64,000 bases of DNA, taken from NCBI RefSeq assembly GCF_000410875.1, contig NZ_AROI01000026.1:62001-126000 (forward strand). The letters run 5' to 3'. The translations under genes and the position numbers were made by a program. Each line of letters begins with the position of its first letter. The first letter of the stretch is position 1. The notes under the pieces were generated by a model. That model worked only from the letters and a program-made list of their open reading frames with translations. It made no database searches and had not been told where the DNA came from. This DNA comes from Halopseudomonas pelagia CL-AP6. GTDB lineage: Bacteria > Pseudomonadota > Gammaproteobacteria > Pseudomonadales > Pseudomonadaceae. Shown here piece by piece: positions 25,385 through 34,684 of the stretch.

Positions 25385-28300
25385 TCAGGGCTCACCATTA
25401 CCCAACGACAACAGGCTGGCATTGCCTCCCACTGCGGTCGTGTTAATGGTGCGCGTGCGCTCAGTAACAAAGCGCAGCAAATAATGCGGGCCTCCTGCTT
25501 TCGGCCCAGTGCCTGATAGACCCATACCGCCAAACGGCTGAACGCCAACTACCGCACCAATCTGGTTACGGTTGATATACACATTACCGATGCGCACGCG
25601 ACGGTCAATATGCAGAGCGGTGTCTTCGTTGCGACTGTGAATACCCAGGGTCAAGCCGAAACCGGTCGCATTGATCTCGTCGATGACCTTGTCCAGGCCA
25701 TCGTTGCGCCAGGTAATTACATGCAGAATCGGCCCAAAATGCTCGCGATCCAGTTGCTTGATACTATCCAGGCGGAAGGCTACAGGGGCCACGAAGTGTC
25801 CATCAAGCCCCTCTGGCAATGGGGTTTCAGCGATGAGGCGATCACCGGCCTTCATCGTCTCAATATGCTTGAGCAAACCGTTGCGGGCGTCGGCATCAAT
25901 AACCGGGCCCAGATCCGTCGCACGGCTGAAGGGGTCGCCAACATGCAGTTCGGCCATGGCACCTTTGAGCAGTTCCAGAACCCTCGGTGCAATATCCTCC
26001 TGAATATACAACACCCGCAATGCAGAGCAGCGCTGGCCGGCACTGGTAAAGGCCGAATGCACCACGTCCTTGACCACCTGTTCCGGCAACGCGGTTGAAT
26101 CGACCAGCATTGCATTTTGTCCGCCGGTTTCGGCGACCATAGGCGCAATGGCGCTGTCCCTGGCTGCCAACGCGCGGTTGATCAGATGCGCTGTCTGGGT
26201 TGAGCCGGTAAAGGCCACCCCGGTGATCCGCGGATCAGAGGTGATCACACTACCCACCTGCGCGCCGTCGCCCGGCAACAAGGCCAGTGCATTGCCTGGA
26301 AGACCTGCCTCGAACATCAGCTCAACACAGCGCACCGCCAACAGACTGGTCTGCTCGGCGGGCTTGGCCACTACCGTATTACCGGTCACCAACGCGGCAG
26401 ACACCTGGCCAAGGAAAATCGCCAGCGGAAAATTCCACGGGCTGATGCAGGCGAACACACCGCGGCCTTGCAAATACAGCTCATTACTTTCGCCGGTCGG
26501 GCCGGGCAAGGTGATCAACGCAAAGCGCTGACGAGCCTGCAAGGCGTAATACCGGCAAAAATCCACAGCCTCGCGCACTTCATCGATACCGTCCTGCAAG
26601 CTCTTGCCCGCTTCACGGGTGCAGAGCGCCATCAGCTCGGGCAAATGCTCCTCAAGCAGATCAGCGGTGCGCTCCAGTACGGCGGCGCGGGTATCGACCG
26701 GGGTGGCGTTCCAGGCCGGGAAGGCAGCGGCTAATTGATCGATCGCCTCGTGGGTCTGTTCCGCAGTGGCCCAGATGACCTCACCGACCTGATGAGACAG
26801 GGCGTAGGGACACATGACGGCCCTGCTCTCGCCCGTCAAACGTTTGCCATTAACCAGCGGCGCACCGGTCCAGCGCGATTGCATATGACTGTCGAGCTGT
26901 TGCTTGAGCGGCAACCACTGGGACAGCACGTTGAGGTTAACGCCCTTGGAGTTGCGCCGCTGCGCGCCATAAATATCCGCTGGCATCGGAATGCGGTGGT
27001 TGGCAGGTGAGGCGTGTCGGCGCAGGCTAACCAGCGGATGCTCGATCAAGGTCTCGACCGGCACCTTCTTGTCTACCAGCTTGTGCACGAAAGACGAATT
27101 TGCGCCGTTTTCCAGCAAGCGACGAACCAGATAGGGCAGCAGGTCCTTGTGCGCGCCGACCGGTGCATAAATGCGTACTGCGCAGCTGTTCTGCTCAATC
27201 ACCGTGTCGTACAGGGCGTCACCCATACCGTGCAGGCGCTGAAACTCAAACGCGCGTTGACCGGCCATTGAAAGGATGCAGGTCACGGTATGTGCGTTAT
27301 GGGTAGCGAACTGGGAATAGATCAGGCCGTCGGTCAGCGGGCTAAGCAGATAGCGCGCGCAGGCCAGGTAAGACACATCGGTACCTTCCTTGCGGGTAAA
27401 TACCGGATAACCGTCCAGACCCGCTTGCTGGCAGAGCTTGATCTCGGTGTCCCAGTAAGCGCCCTTGACCAGGCGCACCGGAATCAGGTCGCCTTGCTCT
27501 TTTGCCAACAGCGTCAGCCAGCACAGCACCGGCATGGCCCGCTTGGTATACGCCTGTACCACCAGGCCGAAATTGCCCCAACCCTTAACATCGGTATGGT
27601 TGTACACGCGACGGAACAACTTTAACGAGAGTTCCAGGCGGTCCGCTTCTTCAGCGTCGATGGTAATACCCACGCCACCCGCTCGCGCTTGGCGCACCAG
27701 ACCCAGAACGATTTCGCTCAGTTCATCAAGTACCTGTTGCTCGCGGGCAGGTTCATAGTGGGGGTGCAGAGCAGACAGCTTGATGGAGATAGTCGGCTTG
27801 GGGCTGGTGCCCTTGTAGCTGTCATTGGCTAACGCATTGATTGCGTCGCTGTAGTCAGCCAGATACTTGCTGGCGTCGGAGCGGGTTAGCGCCGCTTCAC
27901 CGAGCATATCGAAGGAGTAGGTATAGCCATTATCGCGTTGCTCTTTGCCGTTCTTCAGAGCCTCCTTAATGGTGCGCCCGAGCACGAACTGCTTGCCCAT
28001 GATACGCATGGCCTGCAGCATGGCGCTGCGGATCACTGGTTCACCACTACGCTTGACCAATCGACCCAAAACGGTGCCGGGCGTCCCGTCCTGACGCTTG
28101 TCCATGTTCACGACCTTGCCGGTCATGACCAACCCCCAGGCCGCAGCATTAACCAGCGCGCTTTCACTCTGACCAACGTGCTTGTCCCACTGCGCGGCGT
28201 TAAGCTTGTCGCGGATCAGGGCATCAGCGGTCTCAGCATCCGGCACACGCAAAAGTGCCTCGGCCAGGCACATCAGCATAATGCCTTCCTGAGTGTCCAG

Positions 28301-28540
28301 ACTGTATTGCTGTAGCAAAGCGTCGATGCTATCACTGGCATTATCGCGCTTGCGTACATCCTCGATCAGCTGTGTAGCTCGTTGCGACAGCGCGGCGATG
28401 TCGTCCGGCTCTGCGAGAGATTGCAACTCTGCGATATAGGTGGCTTCGTCAACCGCGTAGTTATCACTAACCACGTTGAGAAAATCGTCGGGGTTGCTGG
28501 TAAGGAAGGCACCCTGCAGGACTTGACTGGTTTTGAACAT
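25385..28540 (-). CDS. putA: Bifunctional proline dehydrogenase / P5C dehydrogenase
   Basis: PutA oxidises proline to glutamate in two steps: FAD-dependent proline dehydrogenase, then NAD-dependent glutamate-semialdehyde dehydrogenase. From the ATG at 28540 (MFKTSQVLQGAFL, with GGAG upstream) it is 1051 aa. The barrel PRODH domain (AEEADRLELSLKLFR, LVKGAYWD) is followed by the aldehyde dehydrogenase domain (FACISPWNFPLAIF, FTGSTQTAHLINR), with catalytic Cys near residue 837 in AGQRCSALRV. It lacks the N-terminal ribbon-helix-helix of E. coli PutA, so it should not be a repressor, matching the P. aeruginosa form whose control is by PruR, encoded just upstream. Confidence 0.95.
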   Translation of the reverse strand: MFKTSQVLQGAFLTSNPDDFLNVVSDNYAVDEATYIAELQSLAEPDDIAALSQRATQLIEDVRKRDNASDSIDALLQQYSLDTQEGIMLMCLAEALLRVPDAETADALIRDKLNAAQWDKHVGQSESALVNAAAWGLVMTGKVVNMDKRQDGTPGTVLGRLVKRSGEPVIRSAMLQAMRIMGKQFVLGRTIKEALKNGKEQRDNGYTYSFDMLGEAALTRSDASKYLADYSDAINALANDSYKGTSPKPTISIKLSALHPHYEPAREQQVLDELSEIVLGLVRQARAGGVGITIDAEEADRLELSLKLFRRVYNHTDVKGWGNFGLVVQAYTKRAMPVLCWLTLLAKEQGDLIPVRLVKGAYWDTEIKLCQQAGLDGYPVFTRKEGTDVSYLACARYLLSPLTDGLIYSQFATHNAHTVTCILSMAGQRAFEFQRLHGMGDALYDTVIEQNSCAVRIYAPVGAHKDLLPYLVRRLLENGANSSFVHKLVDKKVPVETLIEHPLVSLRRHASPANHRIPMPADIYGAQRRNSKGVNLNVLSQWLPLKQQLDSHMQSRWTGAPLVNGKRLTGESRAVMCPYALSHQVGEVIWATAEQTHEAIDQLAAAFPAWNATPVDTRAAVLERTADLLEEHLPELMALCTREAGKSLQDGIDEVREAVDFCRYYALQARQRFALITLPGPTGESNELYLQGRGVFACISPWNFPLAIFLGQVSAALVTGNTVVAKPAEQTSLLAVRCVELMFEAGLPGNALALLPGDGAQVGSVITSDPRITGVAFTGSTQTAHLINRALAARDSAIAPMVAETGGQNAMLVDSTALPEQVVKDVVHSAFTSAGQRCSALRVLYIQEDIAPRVLELLKGAMAELHVGDPFSRATDLGPVIDADARNGLLKHIETMKAGDRLIAETPLPEGLDGHFVAPVAFRLDSIKQLDREHFGPILHVITWRNDGLDKVIDEINATGFGLTLGIHSRNEDTALHIDRRVRIGNVYINRNQIGAVVGVQPFGGMGLSGTGPKAGGPHYLLRFVTERTRTINTTAVGGNASLLSLGNGEP

Positions 28541-28735
28541 CTGTTTTGCTCCGTTGCCGCCTGCGCCGCCCTGCCGGAATAACGGCCAGTCTGGCCAGGA
28601 GTCAATCACATACCTGAGCCTAGACTATCAGCAGCGTTTGGACGAATTCACTTTTTATTGTCAGGTGCACCACCCTTACTGGGGCAGGCACAAGAACGCC
28701 ATGCGTCGACTGTAAAAGTCTGATGCAGTCAAATC

Positions 28736-28762
28736 TTGCAAAAACCTGGTGTTTTTTTGCAA
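28736..28762. promoter_or_regulatory. Inverted repeat between pruR and putA
   Basis: TTGCAAAAA (28736-28744) and TTTTTGCAA (28754-28762) form a perfect 9-bp repeat 30 bp after the pruR stop and about 195 bp upstream of putA. On the minus strand it reads as a hairpin with a T-rich 3' arm, so it could end pruR transcription. It could also be a regulator site for putA. Confidence 0.4.
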
Positions 28763-28792
28763 AAAGCTCTGAAACCAGCAGCGCAACGGAAC

Positions 28793-29563
28793 TTAGCCGC
28801 CCGCCGCCAGCCTGAGCTTACGCGGCGTCTGACCACTATAATCACGCACGGCGTGAGTTAGTGCGCTCTGGCTGGAAAAACCACAGCGGCTGGCTACTTC
28901 CGACAAGGGTATGCGACTTTGGCGGATCATCCTGAGCGCCTCGGCAACCCTGGCCCGCAGCAGATACTGATGAGGCGACTGACCGGAAAACTGTTTGAAA
29001 AGCACATGAAAATGACTGGGGCTGACATACACCTGGGCGGCCATGTCGGCAACGCTGATCGGTTGATCAAGACGCTGGAGAATAAAGGCATCGATCCGCG
29101 CCAGATCCAGACTCCGCACCGGCTGAGTCACCAGCGGCATAGAAAACAGCCGGTCATGCAGGCTGTGTAGCAGGACCCCGCCCAAATGCCAGGCCATCGG
29201 TAACTGCCTACTTTGATCATCACGCAATTCATGCGCGGCAAAATCCAACAGGCCTTGCAGGCGCTGATCAAGCTGCAAAAAACGCGGCTTCTCAAACAGC
29301 CTGGACAGATCATCGGACTCGTAACCCGGTGTACTTTCCGATACTTCGGCCAGATCCAGGACTAGCATATGGTTGCTACCGCGTCCGGAAAACGCGTGCG
29401 CCTCGTGACCTGGTACCAGACAGGCATGCAGTCGATTGACCGCCCCGCCTTGCCCCATGACTTCAAAATCCGCGCAGCCGTCTAGCCCCACAATCAACTG
29501 ATGTTGCGAATGGGCATGAGTAGACGTCTGAACAGGCAGATCTAGTATTTTGGTCTTGATCAT
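28793..29563 (-). CDS. pruR: AraC-family activator of proline catabolism (PruR-like)
   Basis: 256-aa regulator with an N-terminal cupin-type sensor (THAHSQHQLIVGLDG, then VPGHEAHAF) and a C-terminal AraC domain with two HTH units (ISVADMAAQVYVSPSHFHVLFK and IPLSEVASRCGFSSQSALTHAV). In P. aeruginosa PruR activates putA and putP in response to proline. The same neighbours flank it here: putA downstream and asrA divergent (PA0779-PA0783 order), which is why I use the name. ATG 29563 (MIKTKILDLPVQ) is my choice; a GTG four codons earlier is also possible, and neither has a strong ribosome site. Confidence 0.85.
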   Translation of the reverse strand: MIKTKILDLPVQTSTHAHSQHQLIVGLDGCADFEVMGQGGAVNRLHACLVPGHEAHAFSGRGSNHMLVLDLAEVSESTPGYESDDLSRLFEKPRFLQLDQRLQGLLDFAAHELRDDQSRQLPMAWHLGGVLLHSLHDRLFSMPLVTQPVRSLDLARIDAFILQRLDQPISVADMAAQVYVSPSHFHVLFKQFSGQSPHQYLLRARVAEALRMIRQSRIPLSEVASRCGFSSQSALTHAVRDYSGQTPRKLRLAAGG

Positions 29564-29636
29564 GCAACGGGCCACTGCGCATGGAGGTTCAATATTAGTC
29601 CTTGCTCCTGGTTGTCACAAGCCGCACACATCCAGG

Positions 29637-29665
29637 CATTGAAAATCCTTTAATTGGCTCCATCT
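29637..29665 (+). promoter_or_regulatory. Sigma32-type heat-shock promoter of asrA
   Basis: A -35 element CATTGAAA (TTGAAA at 29639-29644) and a -10 element CTCCATCT (29658-29665) are separated by 13 bp. The RpoH consensus is CTTGAAA - 13 to 17 bp - CCCCATNT; the match has one mismatch in the -10 core. Transcription would begin near 29672, about 28 bases before the asrA start codon. Confidence 0.65.
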
Positions 29666-29699
29666 CTAGTCTCATATGGAACCACCAACGAGAATACCT

Positions 29700-32111
29700 A
29701 TGACCGATCAGGACAGCAGCCAATCCGACTACATCGAACGAGATAACAAGAGCACCTCAAGCAATAACGGCACCGAGCTGGTCGTACCTAATCAACGCCT
29801 GCCCAATAAACTCTATCTGCTACCGATACAGAATCGTCCATTTTTCCCTGCACAAGTCATGCCAGTGGTGGTCGACGAAGCGCCTTGGGACGCCACGCTG
29901 GAGCGGGTAGCAGATACCCCGCATCATGCCCTGTCGTTGTTCTATATCGATGGCCCTCTGCCTACCAACGGTGAACTTGACCCCGCCCGCTTGCCGGAGA
30001 CCGGCTGCGCGGTCAAGGTGCATCACGCGGTCAAGGAAAAAGGCAAGATCCAGTTTATCGCCCAGGGCTTGACCCGCGTGCGAATTACCCAGTGGCTAAG
30101 CCGCAAGCCTCCCTACTTGGTCGAGGTGGAATACCCTGAGGCGCCCAGCGATGAGCGTGACGAGGTACGCGCCTATGCGATGGCATTAATCAATGCCATC
30201 AAGGAACTATTACCCCTCAACCCGCTGTACAGCGAGGAGCTGAAGAATTACCTGAATCGTTTCAGCCCCAACCAGCCCTCCCCGCTCTCGGACTTCGCTG
30301 CCACACTGACGTCAGCCAAGGGCAGCGAATTGCAGGATGTTCTGAATACGGTGCCTGTGCTACGACGTATGGAAAAGGTACTGATACTGCTGAAAAAGGA
30401 AATTGACGTCGCGCGCCTGCAAGGCGAGATCAGCGCCGAAGTCAACCGCACCATCAGCGAGCATCAACGCACCTTTTTCCTCAAAGAGCAGCTTAAAGTC
30501 ATCCAGAAAGAACTGGGGCTATCCAAAGATGATCGCACCGCCGACATCGAACAGTTTCGCGCGCGCCTTGAAGGCAAAACCCCGCCCGAGGCGGCCAGCA
30601 AGAAGATCGAGGAAGAACTCAATAAATTGTCCGTTCTGGAAACCGGGTCCCCCGAGTACGCGGTTACCCGCAACTATCTGGATTGGGCAACAGCCCTGCC
30701 TTGGGGTTTGTATCATCAGGACAAACTGGATATAGAGCATGCCCGCAAGGTGCTGGATCGCGATCACGATGGGCTAGATGATGTAAAGCAACGGATCCTG
30801 GAGTTCCTTGCTGTTGGCGCTTTCAAGGGCTCGGTGTCCGGATCCATCATCCTGCTGGTAGGCCCGCCAGGGGTCGGCAAGACGAGTATTGGGCATTCGA
30901 TCGCCGAAAGCCTGGGTCGGCCCTTCTACCGTTTCAGCGTTGGCGGTATGCGCGATGAAGCTGAGATCAAAGGCCACCGGCGCACCTACATCGGCGCCAT
31001 GCCGGGCAAGTTTGTTCAGGCGTTCAAGGATGTCGGGGTAATGAACCCAGTGATCATGCTCGATGAAATCGACAAGTTGGGTAGCAGTCATCAGGGTGAC
31101 CCAGCATCGGCATTGCTGGAGACGCTGGATCCGGAGCAGAACAATCAGTTTCTGGATCACTATCTGGATCTGCGCCTGGACCTGTCCAAAGTGCTCTTTG
31201 TGTGCACCGCCAACACGCTGGACAGCATCCCCGGGCCGCTCTTGGACCGGATGGACGTTATCCGCCTGTCGGGCTATATCAGCGAAGAGAAGCTGGCTAT
31301 CGCCAAGCATCACTTATGGCCAAGACAGCTGGAACGCGCAGGCTTGCGCAAGAGCCAGTTACGCATTACCGACAAGGCCCTGCGCACCGTGATCGAAGGC
31401 TACGCTCGGGAAGCAGGTGTGCGCAATCTGGAAAAGCAGTTGGCCAAGATAGTCCGGAAATCGATCATGCGACTGCTGCAGGACAGGCAGCAGAAGATCA
31501 TTATCAAACCGACCGACCTGCCTGAATTGCTCGGCGCTGCACCGTTCCGTAACGAAAAAACCCTGAAGGGCACGGGCATTATCACCGGGCTTGCCTGGAC
31601 CTCCATGGGCGGCGCCACTTTGCCGGTGGAAGCCACACGCATCCATACGCTCAATCGCGGGTTCAAGCTGACCGGTAAACTCGGTGAGGTGATGCGCGAA
31701 TCTGCCGAGATAGCCTATAGCTATATCTGCGCCAACCTGAAGACCTACAAGGCCGACACCAGCTTCTTCGATCAGGCGTTTGTTCACCTGCACGTACCCG
31801 AGGGCGCCACGCCGAAGGACGGCCCTAGTGCAGGGGTTACCATGGCCAGCGCACTGCTATCCTTGGCGCGCAATCAGGCACCGCGCACCGGCTTGGCGAT
31901 GACCGGCGAAATCACCCTCACTGGCCAGGTGCTGCCTGTCGGGGGCATTCGCGAAAAAGTCATTGCCGCGCGCAGGCAATCAATTTTCGAGCTGATCATT
32001 CCAGAAGCCAACCGAGGGGATTACCAAGAACTGCCCGATTACCTGAAGATCGGTATGCAAATTCACTTTGCCAGTCACTTCCGCGACGTGGCTAAAAAGC
32101 TCTTTGACTGA
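29700..32111 (+). CDS. asrA: Lon-like ATP-dependent protease AsrA
   Basis: A second Lon-type protease, 803 aa from the chosen start. Domains: N-terminal Lon substrate domain (about 30-240), AAA+ module with Walker A GPPGVGKTS near 388-396 and Walker B VIMLDEIDKLG, and a C-terminal protease with catalytic Ser710 in PKDGPSAGV and Lys753 in GGIREKVIAA (43 residues apart, as in E. coli Lon). The neighbour pruR identifies it as the PA0779 homologue, AsrA, which in P. aeruginosa is linked to aminoglycoside and heat-shock responses. The ATG at 29700 has GAGA upstream. An ATG at 29676 would sit almost on the predicted start of transcription. A sigma32-like promoter precedes it and a strong terminator follows. 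Confidence 0.93.
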   Translation: MTDQDSSQSDYIERDNKSTSSNNGTELVVPNQRLPNKLYLLPIQNRPFFPAQVMPVVVDEAPWDATLERVADTPHHALSLFYIDGPLPTNGELDPARLPETGCAVKVHHAVKEKGKIQFIAQGLTRVRITQWLSRKPPYLVEVEYPEAPSDERDEVRAYAMALINAIKELLPLNPLYSEELKNYLNRFSPNQPSPLSDFAATLTSAKGSELQDVLNTVPVLRRMEKVLILLKKEIDVARLQGEISAEVNRTISEHQRTFFLKEQLKVIQKELGLSKDDRTADIEQFRARLEGKTPPEAASKKIEEELNKLSVLETGSPEYAVTRNYLDWATALPWGLYHQDKLDIEHARKVLDRDHDGLDDVKQRILEFLAVGAFKGSVSGSIILLVGPPGVGKTSIGHSIAESLGRPFYRFSVGGMRDEAEIKGHRRTYIGAMPGKFVQAFKDVGVMNPVIMLDEIDKLGSSHQGDPASALLETLDPEQNNQFLDHYLDLRLDLSKVLFVCTANTLDSIPGPLLDRMDVIRLSGYISEEKLAIAKHHLWPRQLERAGLRKSQLRITDKALRTVIEGYAREAGVRNLEKQLAKIVRKSIMRLLQDRQQKIIIKPTDLPELLGAAPFRNEKTLKGTGIITGLAWTSMGGATLPVEATRIHTLNRGFKLTGKLGEVMRESAEIAYSYICANLKTYKADTSFFDQAFVHLHVPEGATPKDGPSAGVTMASALLSLARNQAPRTGLAMTGEITLTGQVLPVGGIREKVIAARRQSIFELIIPEANRGDYQELPDYLKIGMQIHFASHFRDVAKKLFD

Positions 32112-32147
32112 CACAACAAAGGCGCCCTTGGGCGCCTTTGTTGTGTC
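32110..32147. terminator. Bidirectional terminator between asrA and the FimV-like gene
   Basis: A perfect 17-bp inverted repeat with loop CTTG starts within the asrA stop codon region. AAA in the left arm and TTTGTTGTGT in the right arm give T-rich 3' ends in both directions. It separates two converging genes. Confidence 0.9.
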
Positions 32148-32161
32148 TTCATGGCTCGCAC

Positions 32162-34297
32162 TTAGCGCTTTTTACCACCGCCAGGCCTGGTGCCATCCGT
32201 TGGGGTAAAATGGTCATGGTGATCCTCATCCAGTTCCTCAACTTCAGGGAAATCATGCAAACTGGATTCGAAGTCATCGTCCTTGGCCAAGCTCTGCGCT
32301 TTTTCCCTGGCGGCTTCTCGCTCGGCGCTGCGCCTTACGGGTTCCGGACTCAGGCCCTCAATCAGATCCCAGTCGGGGTCAAGGGTAAAGTCATTCAGGT
32401 TCAACTGACTGGTGCTTGACTCGTCATGTTCCTCGACAATTCCCGAGCGAAACTCGGATGGGCCCTTGATTTCCAGATCTTCATCAATCATCGGGTCCAG
32501 TTGTTCAGCCTGCTCAACCATGTCGCCGTTGGCATCAAACAAGAGCGGGAAGCGCGCCTTGATCTGATTTACCCGCTCAGGATCGCCACCCAGATCACCG
32601 ATCTCTTCAATCTGTTCGGCGAACGCCGGGGCGTCACCCAATTCTGCCAATACGCGCAGCTGCTTGTAACGCAGATCCAGGCGTTCGGGCTCCTCGTCAA
32701 TCGCCTTGTCGAGCATGATACGAGCTTCGGCAAACCGGCCGTAGGTAATGTAAAGCTCAACACCATCCAGAGGATCGACCGGCGGCTTTACCACCTGCTG
32801 AACAGGCCGGGCGACCATCGCAGGGACGGTGGTGATATTCGAAGAAAATCCTGCAGGTGCTTCTGGTTCGACCGATTCAGGGCGGTCATCATCAGCATCG
32901 TCCGAAGAACGACGGCGAGCCAGGAACAGCCCCAACAGGAAGGCCACAAGCACTAGCGGCAACGTCAGCCACGCAACCCATGAAGACCTGCTGGGGGCAG
33001 CTTGCACCGACTCCTCGGCGGGCAGGACACTGGCGTTCAAAGAGCCTGGTGCGGGGCTGTCACTACCCTCGGCAGAGCCTGGGCCTGAGCCTTGCTCACT
33101 ACTTCCCAGGCTACCCGCACCAGTAACTCCAACCAGCGCGTCATCGTCTACCATTTCGGCATCACGAGCCTGGCGCAATACTTCCAGCTCAGCCTGCAGG
33201 CTGGCAATCTGTGCGTCACGCGCATCGAGTTCGCTCAGCAGCACATTGAAGCGGCTCTCCAATGAGCGCAAGCGATCAAGCAGCTCAACCGAGTCGGCCT
33301 CTGCGGTCTCGACGCTCGACTCTTCAATGCGTAAACGCGCATCCGACGCGTCCTGCGGACTGGCCTCGCTGACCATTTCGGGATCCACTAGCTCGGCCGA
33401 TTCTTGCTGCGGACGTGACGGCGATGGAGCCTGGACTTCAGGCTGGGCTGGCGTCTGAGCCGCAGAGTCAATAACTGGCTGTTCTTGGCTTTCAGCAACG
33501 GTATCCGGTTGAGCTGCGGCTACCGCATCCAGAATCGAAGCAGGCGCGCCAGCCGAGACCAACTGTTCGCGAGTAGGTAGTGTTAACGCTTGATTGGCGC
33601 GCAGGCGATTAATATTGCCATCCACGAAGGCTTGCGGGTTCAGCGCGCGGATCGCCAACATGTTGGTACGAATATTGACGCTGCTGTCCGGACGCTGCGC
33701 GGCAGCGATGTCCCACAGGGTATCGCCAGAAACAGTCGTGTATTGATCCGCACCTGGCGCGGGTGTTAACTGCGGCAAATCAGGCTGCGGATCAGCCTGA
33801 TAGCTGGAGCGCGGCTGGGCGGCCGCGACCACCGGACGCTGCGGGCTAGACGCGGGGGCCTGCCGAGGTGCATCAGCCAGGACGCCAGCTTGCGGGTCAT
33901 ATAGCGGCGGATCAAGCAACAAGGTGTACTCGCGCAGCATACGGCCGTTAGGCCGGCGCAATTCCACGAGGAAGTTCAGGTAGGGTTCGCGCACCGGACG
34001 GCTGGATTCAACTCGAATAAATAGCTGATTGTTTTCCACTACCGGGACAAAACGCAGGTCGGTCAGGAAGAATGGACGGTCAATACCGGCACTCTGAAAG
34101 GCTTCCTGGTTAGCCAGCGAAACACGGATATCCGTCGGCGCCAGGCCCTCTCCTCCCTGCAACTGGATTATGGCACTCAGCGGCTGATTCAATGCCGAAT
34201 CCAGACGCAACTCCCCCAGCCCTAATGCATTGCTGACACCCACATACAGTGCAGCCAGCGTAGCGACACCCGCAATCACTTGGCGTTTCACAGCCAT
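32162..34297 (-). CDS. FimV-like LysM/TPR membrane protein (paralogue)
   Basis: A 711-aa single-pass inner-membrane protein built like FimV. Signal peptide about 1-25; FimV N-terminal domain 26-132 (LGLGELRLDSALNQPL, ending LREYTLLLDPPLYDP); LysM peptidoglycan-binding domain 186-242 (VSGDTLWDIA); Pro/Ala-rich linker; coiled coil 336-380; membrane helix 439-460; one TPR-like cytoplasmic unit 509-585. It lacks the conserved C-terminal FimV module seen in the canonical fimV later in this window and ends in GGGKKR. The ATG at 34297 has AGAGGA upstream; an open frame extends 46 codons further but with no ribosome site. Not in this location in P. aeruginosa. Function unknown; polar pilus or cell-wall scaffolding is inferred. 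Confidence 0.85.
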   Translation of the reverse strand: MAVKRQVIAGVATLAALYVGVSNALGLGELRLDSALNQPLSAIIQLQGGEGLAPTDIRVSLANQEAFQSAGIDRPFFLTDLRFVPVVENNQLFIRVESSRPVREPYLNFLVELRRPNGRMLREYTLLLDPPLYDPQAGVLADAPRQAPASSPQRPVVAAAQPRSSYQADPQPDLPQLTPAPGADQYTTVSGDTLWDIAAAQRPDSSVNIRTNMLAIRALNPQAFVDGNINRLRANQALTLPTREQLVSAGAPASILDAVAAAQPDTVAESQEQPVIDSAAQTPAQPEVQAPSPSRPQQESAELVDPEMVSEASPQDASDARLRIEESSVETAEADSVELLDRLRSLESRFNVLLSELDARDAQIASLQAELEVLRQARDAEMVDDDALVGVTGAGSLGSSEQGSGPGSAEGSDSPAPGSLNASVLPAEESVQAAPSRSSWVAWLTLPLVLVAFLLGLFLARRRSSDDADDDRPESVEPEAPAGFSSNITTVPAMVARPVQQVVKPPVDPLDGVELYITYGRFAEARIMLDKAIDEEPERLDLRYKQLRVLAELGDAPAFAEQIEEIGDLGGDPERVNQIKARFPLLFDANGDMVEQAEQLDPMIDEDLEIKGPSEFRSGIVEEHDESSTSQLNLNDFTLDPDWDLIEGLSPEPVRRSAEREAAREKAQSLAKDDDFESSLHDFPEVEELDEDHHDHFTPTDGTRPGGGKKR

Positions 34298-34684
34298 ACC
34301 CTTTCCTCTTATTCTGTGGACGCTGACCTGAAGGCCATCGCCAACCATGCTTTCCATCGCATTCCCTTGAGGGAACGGGGCACTCAGCAACACAATCCAG
34401 CGCCACGCATTATGCCATCGTGACGGCGAAACCAACCTGTGTATTGAGCAAAATCGTCAAAAAAATCTGCAATTAATACGACTGGTTGCTTTATGCCACA
34501 AATTTGACTGCAACACACCACCAATTACATGGCTTCTCGCAGAATTCAGCGCCAATCATACGTCCGAATGATTTCACTATGGCATCACGACAACAACCCG
34601 CAGTCAAGCGATCTATGTCCTCGCCTGCCAAGCGGCACAACATGCGTTAATATGCCGCCTTCATTCGCACAAAGACATGGACTT
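34298..34684. other. Divergent intergenic region, FimV-like gene and cmoA
   Basis: A 387-bp stretch between divergent genes, with no convincing small gene. It must hold the promoters of both. On the minus strand TTGTGG - 17 bp - TATTAA (near 34470-34500) is a moderate promoter match. TTCCCT-TG-AGGGAA (34362-34375) is a short inverted repeat in the leader of the FimV-like gene. On the plus strand TTGACT at 34504-34509 is a possible -35 for cmoA, without a good -10. Confidence 0.4.

Noticed and set aside
28541-28792. Search for a small gene or riboswitch between putA and pruR
   Set aside because: Only short open frames without ribosome sites and one inverted repeat are present; no known riboswitch core was recognised.
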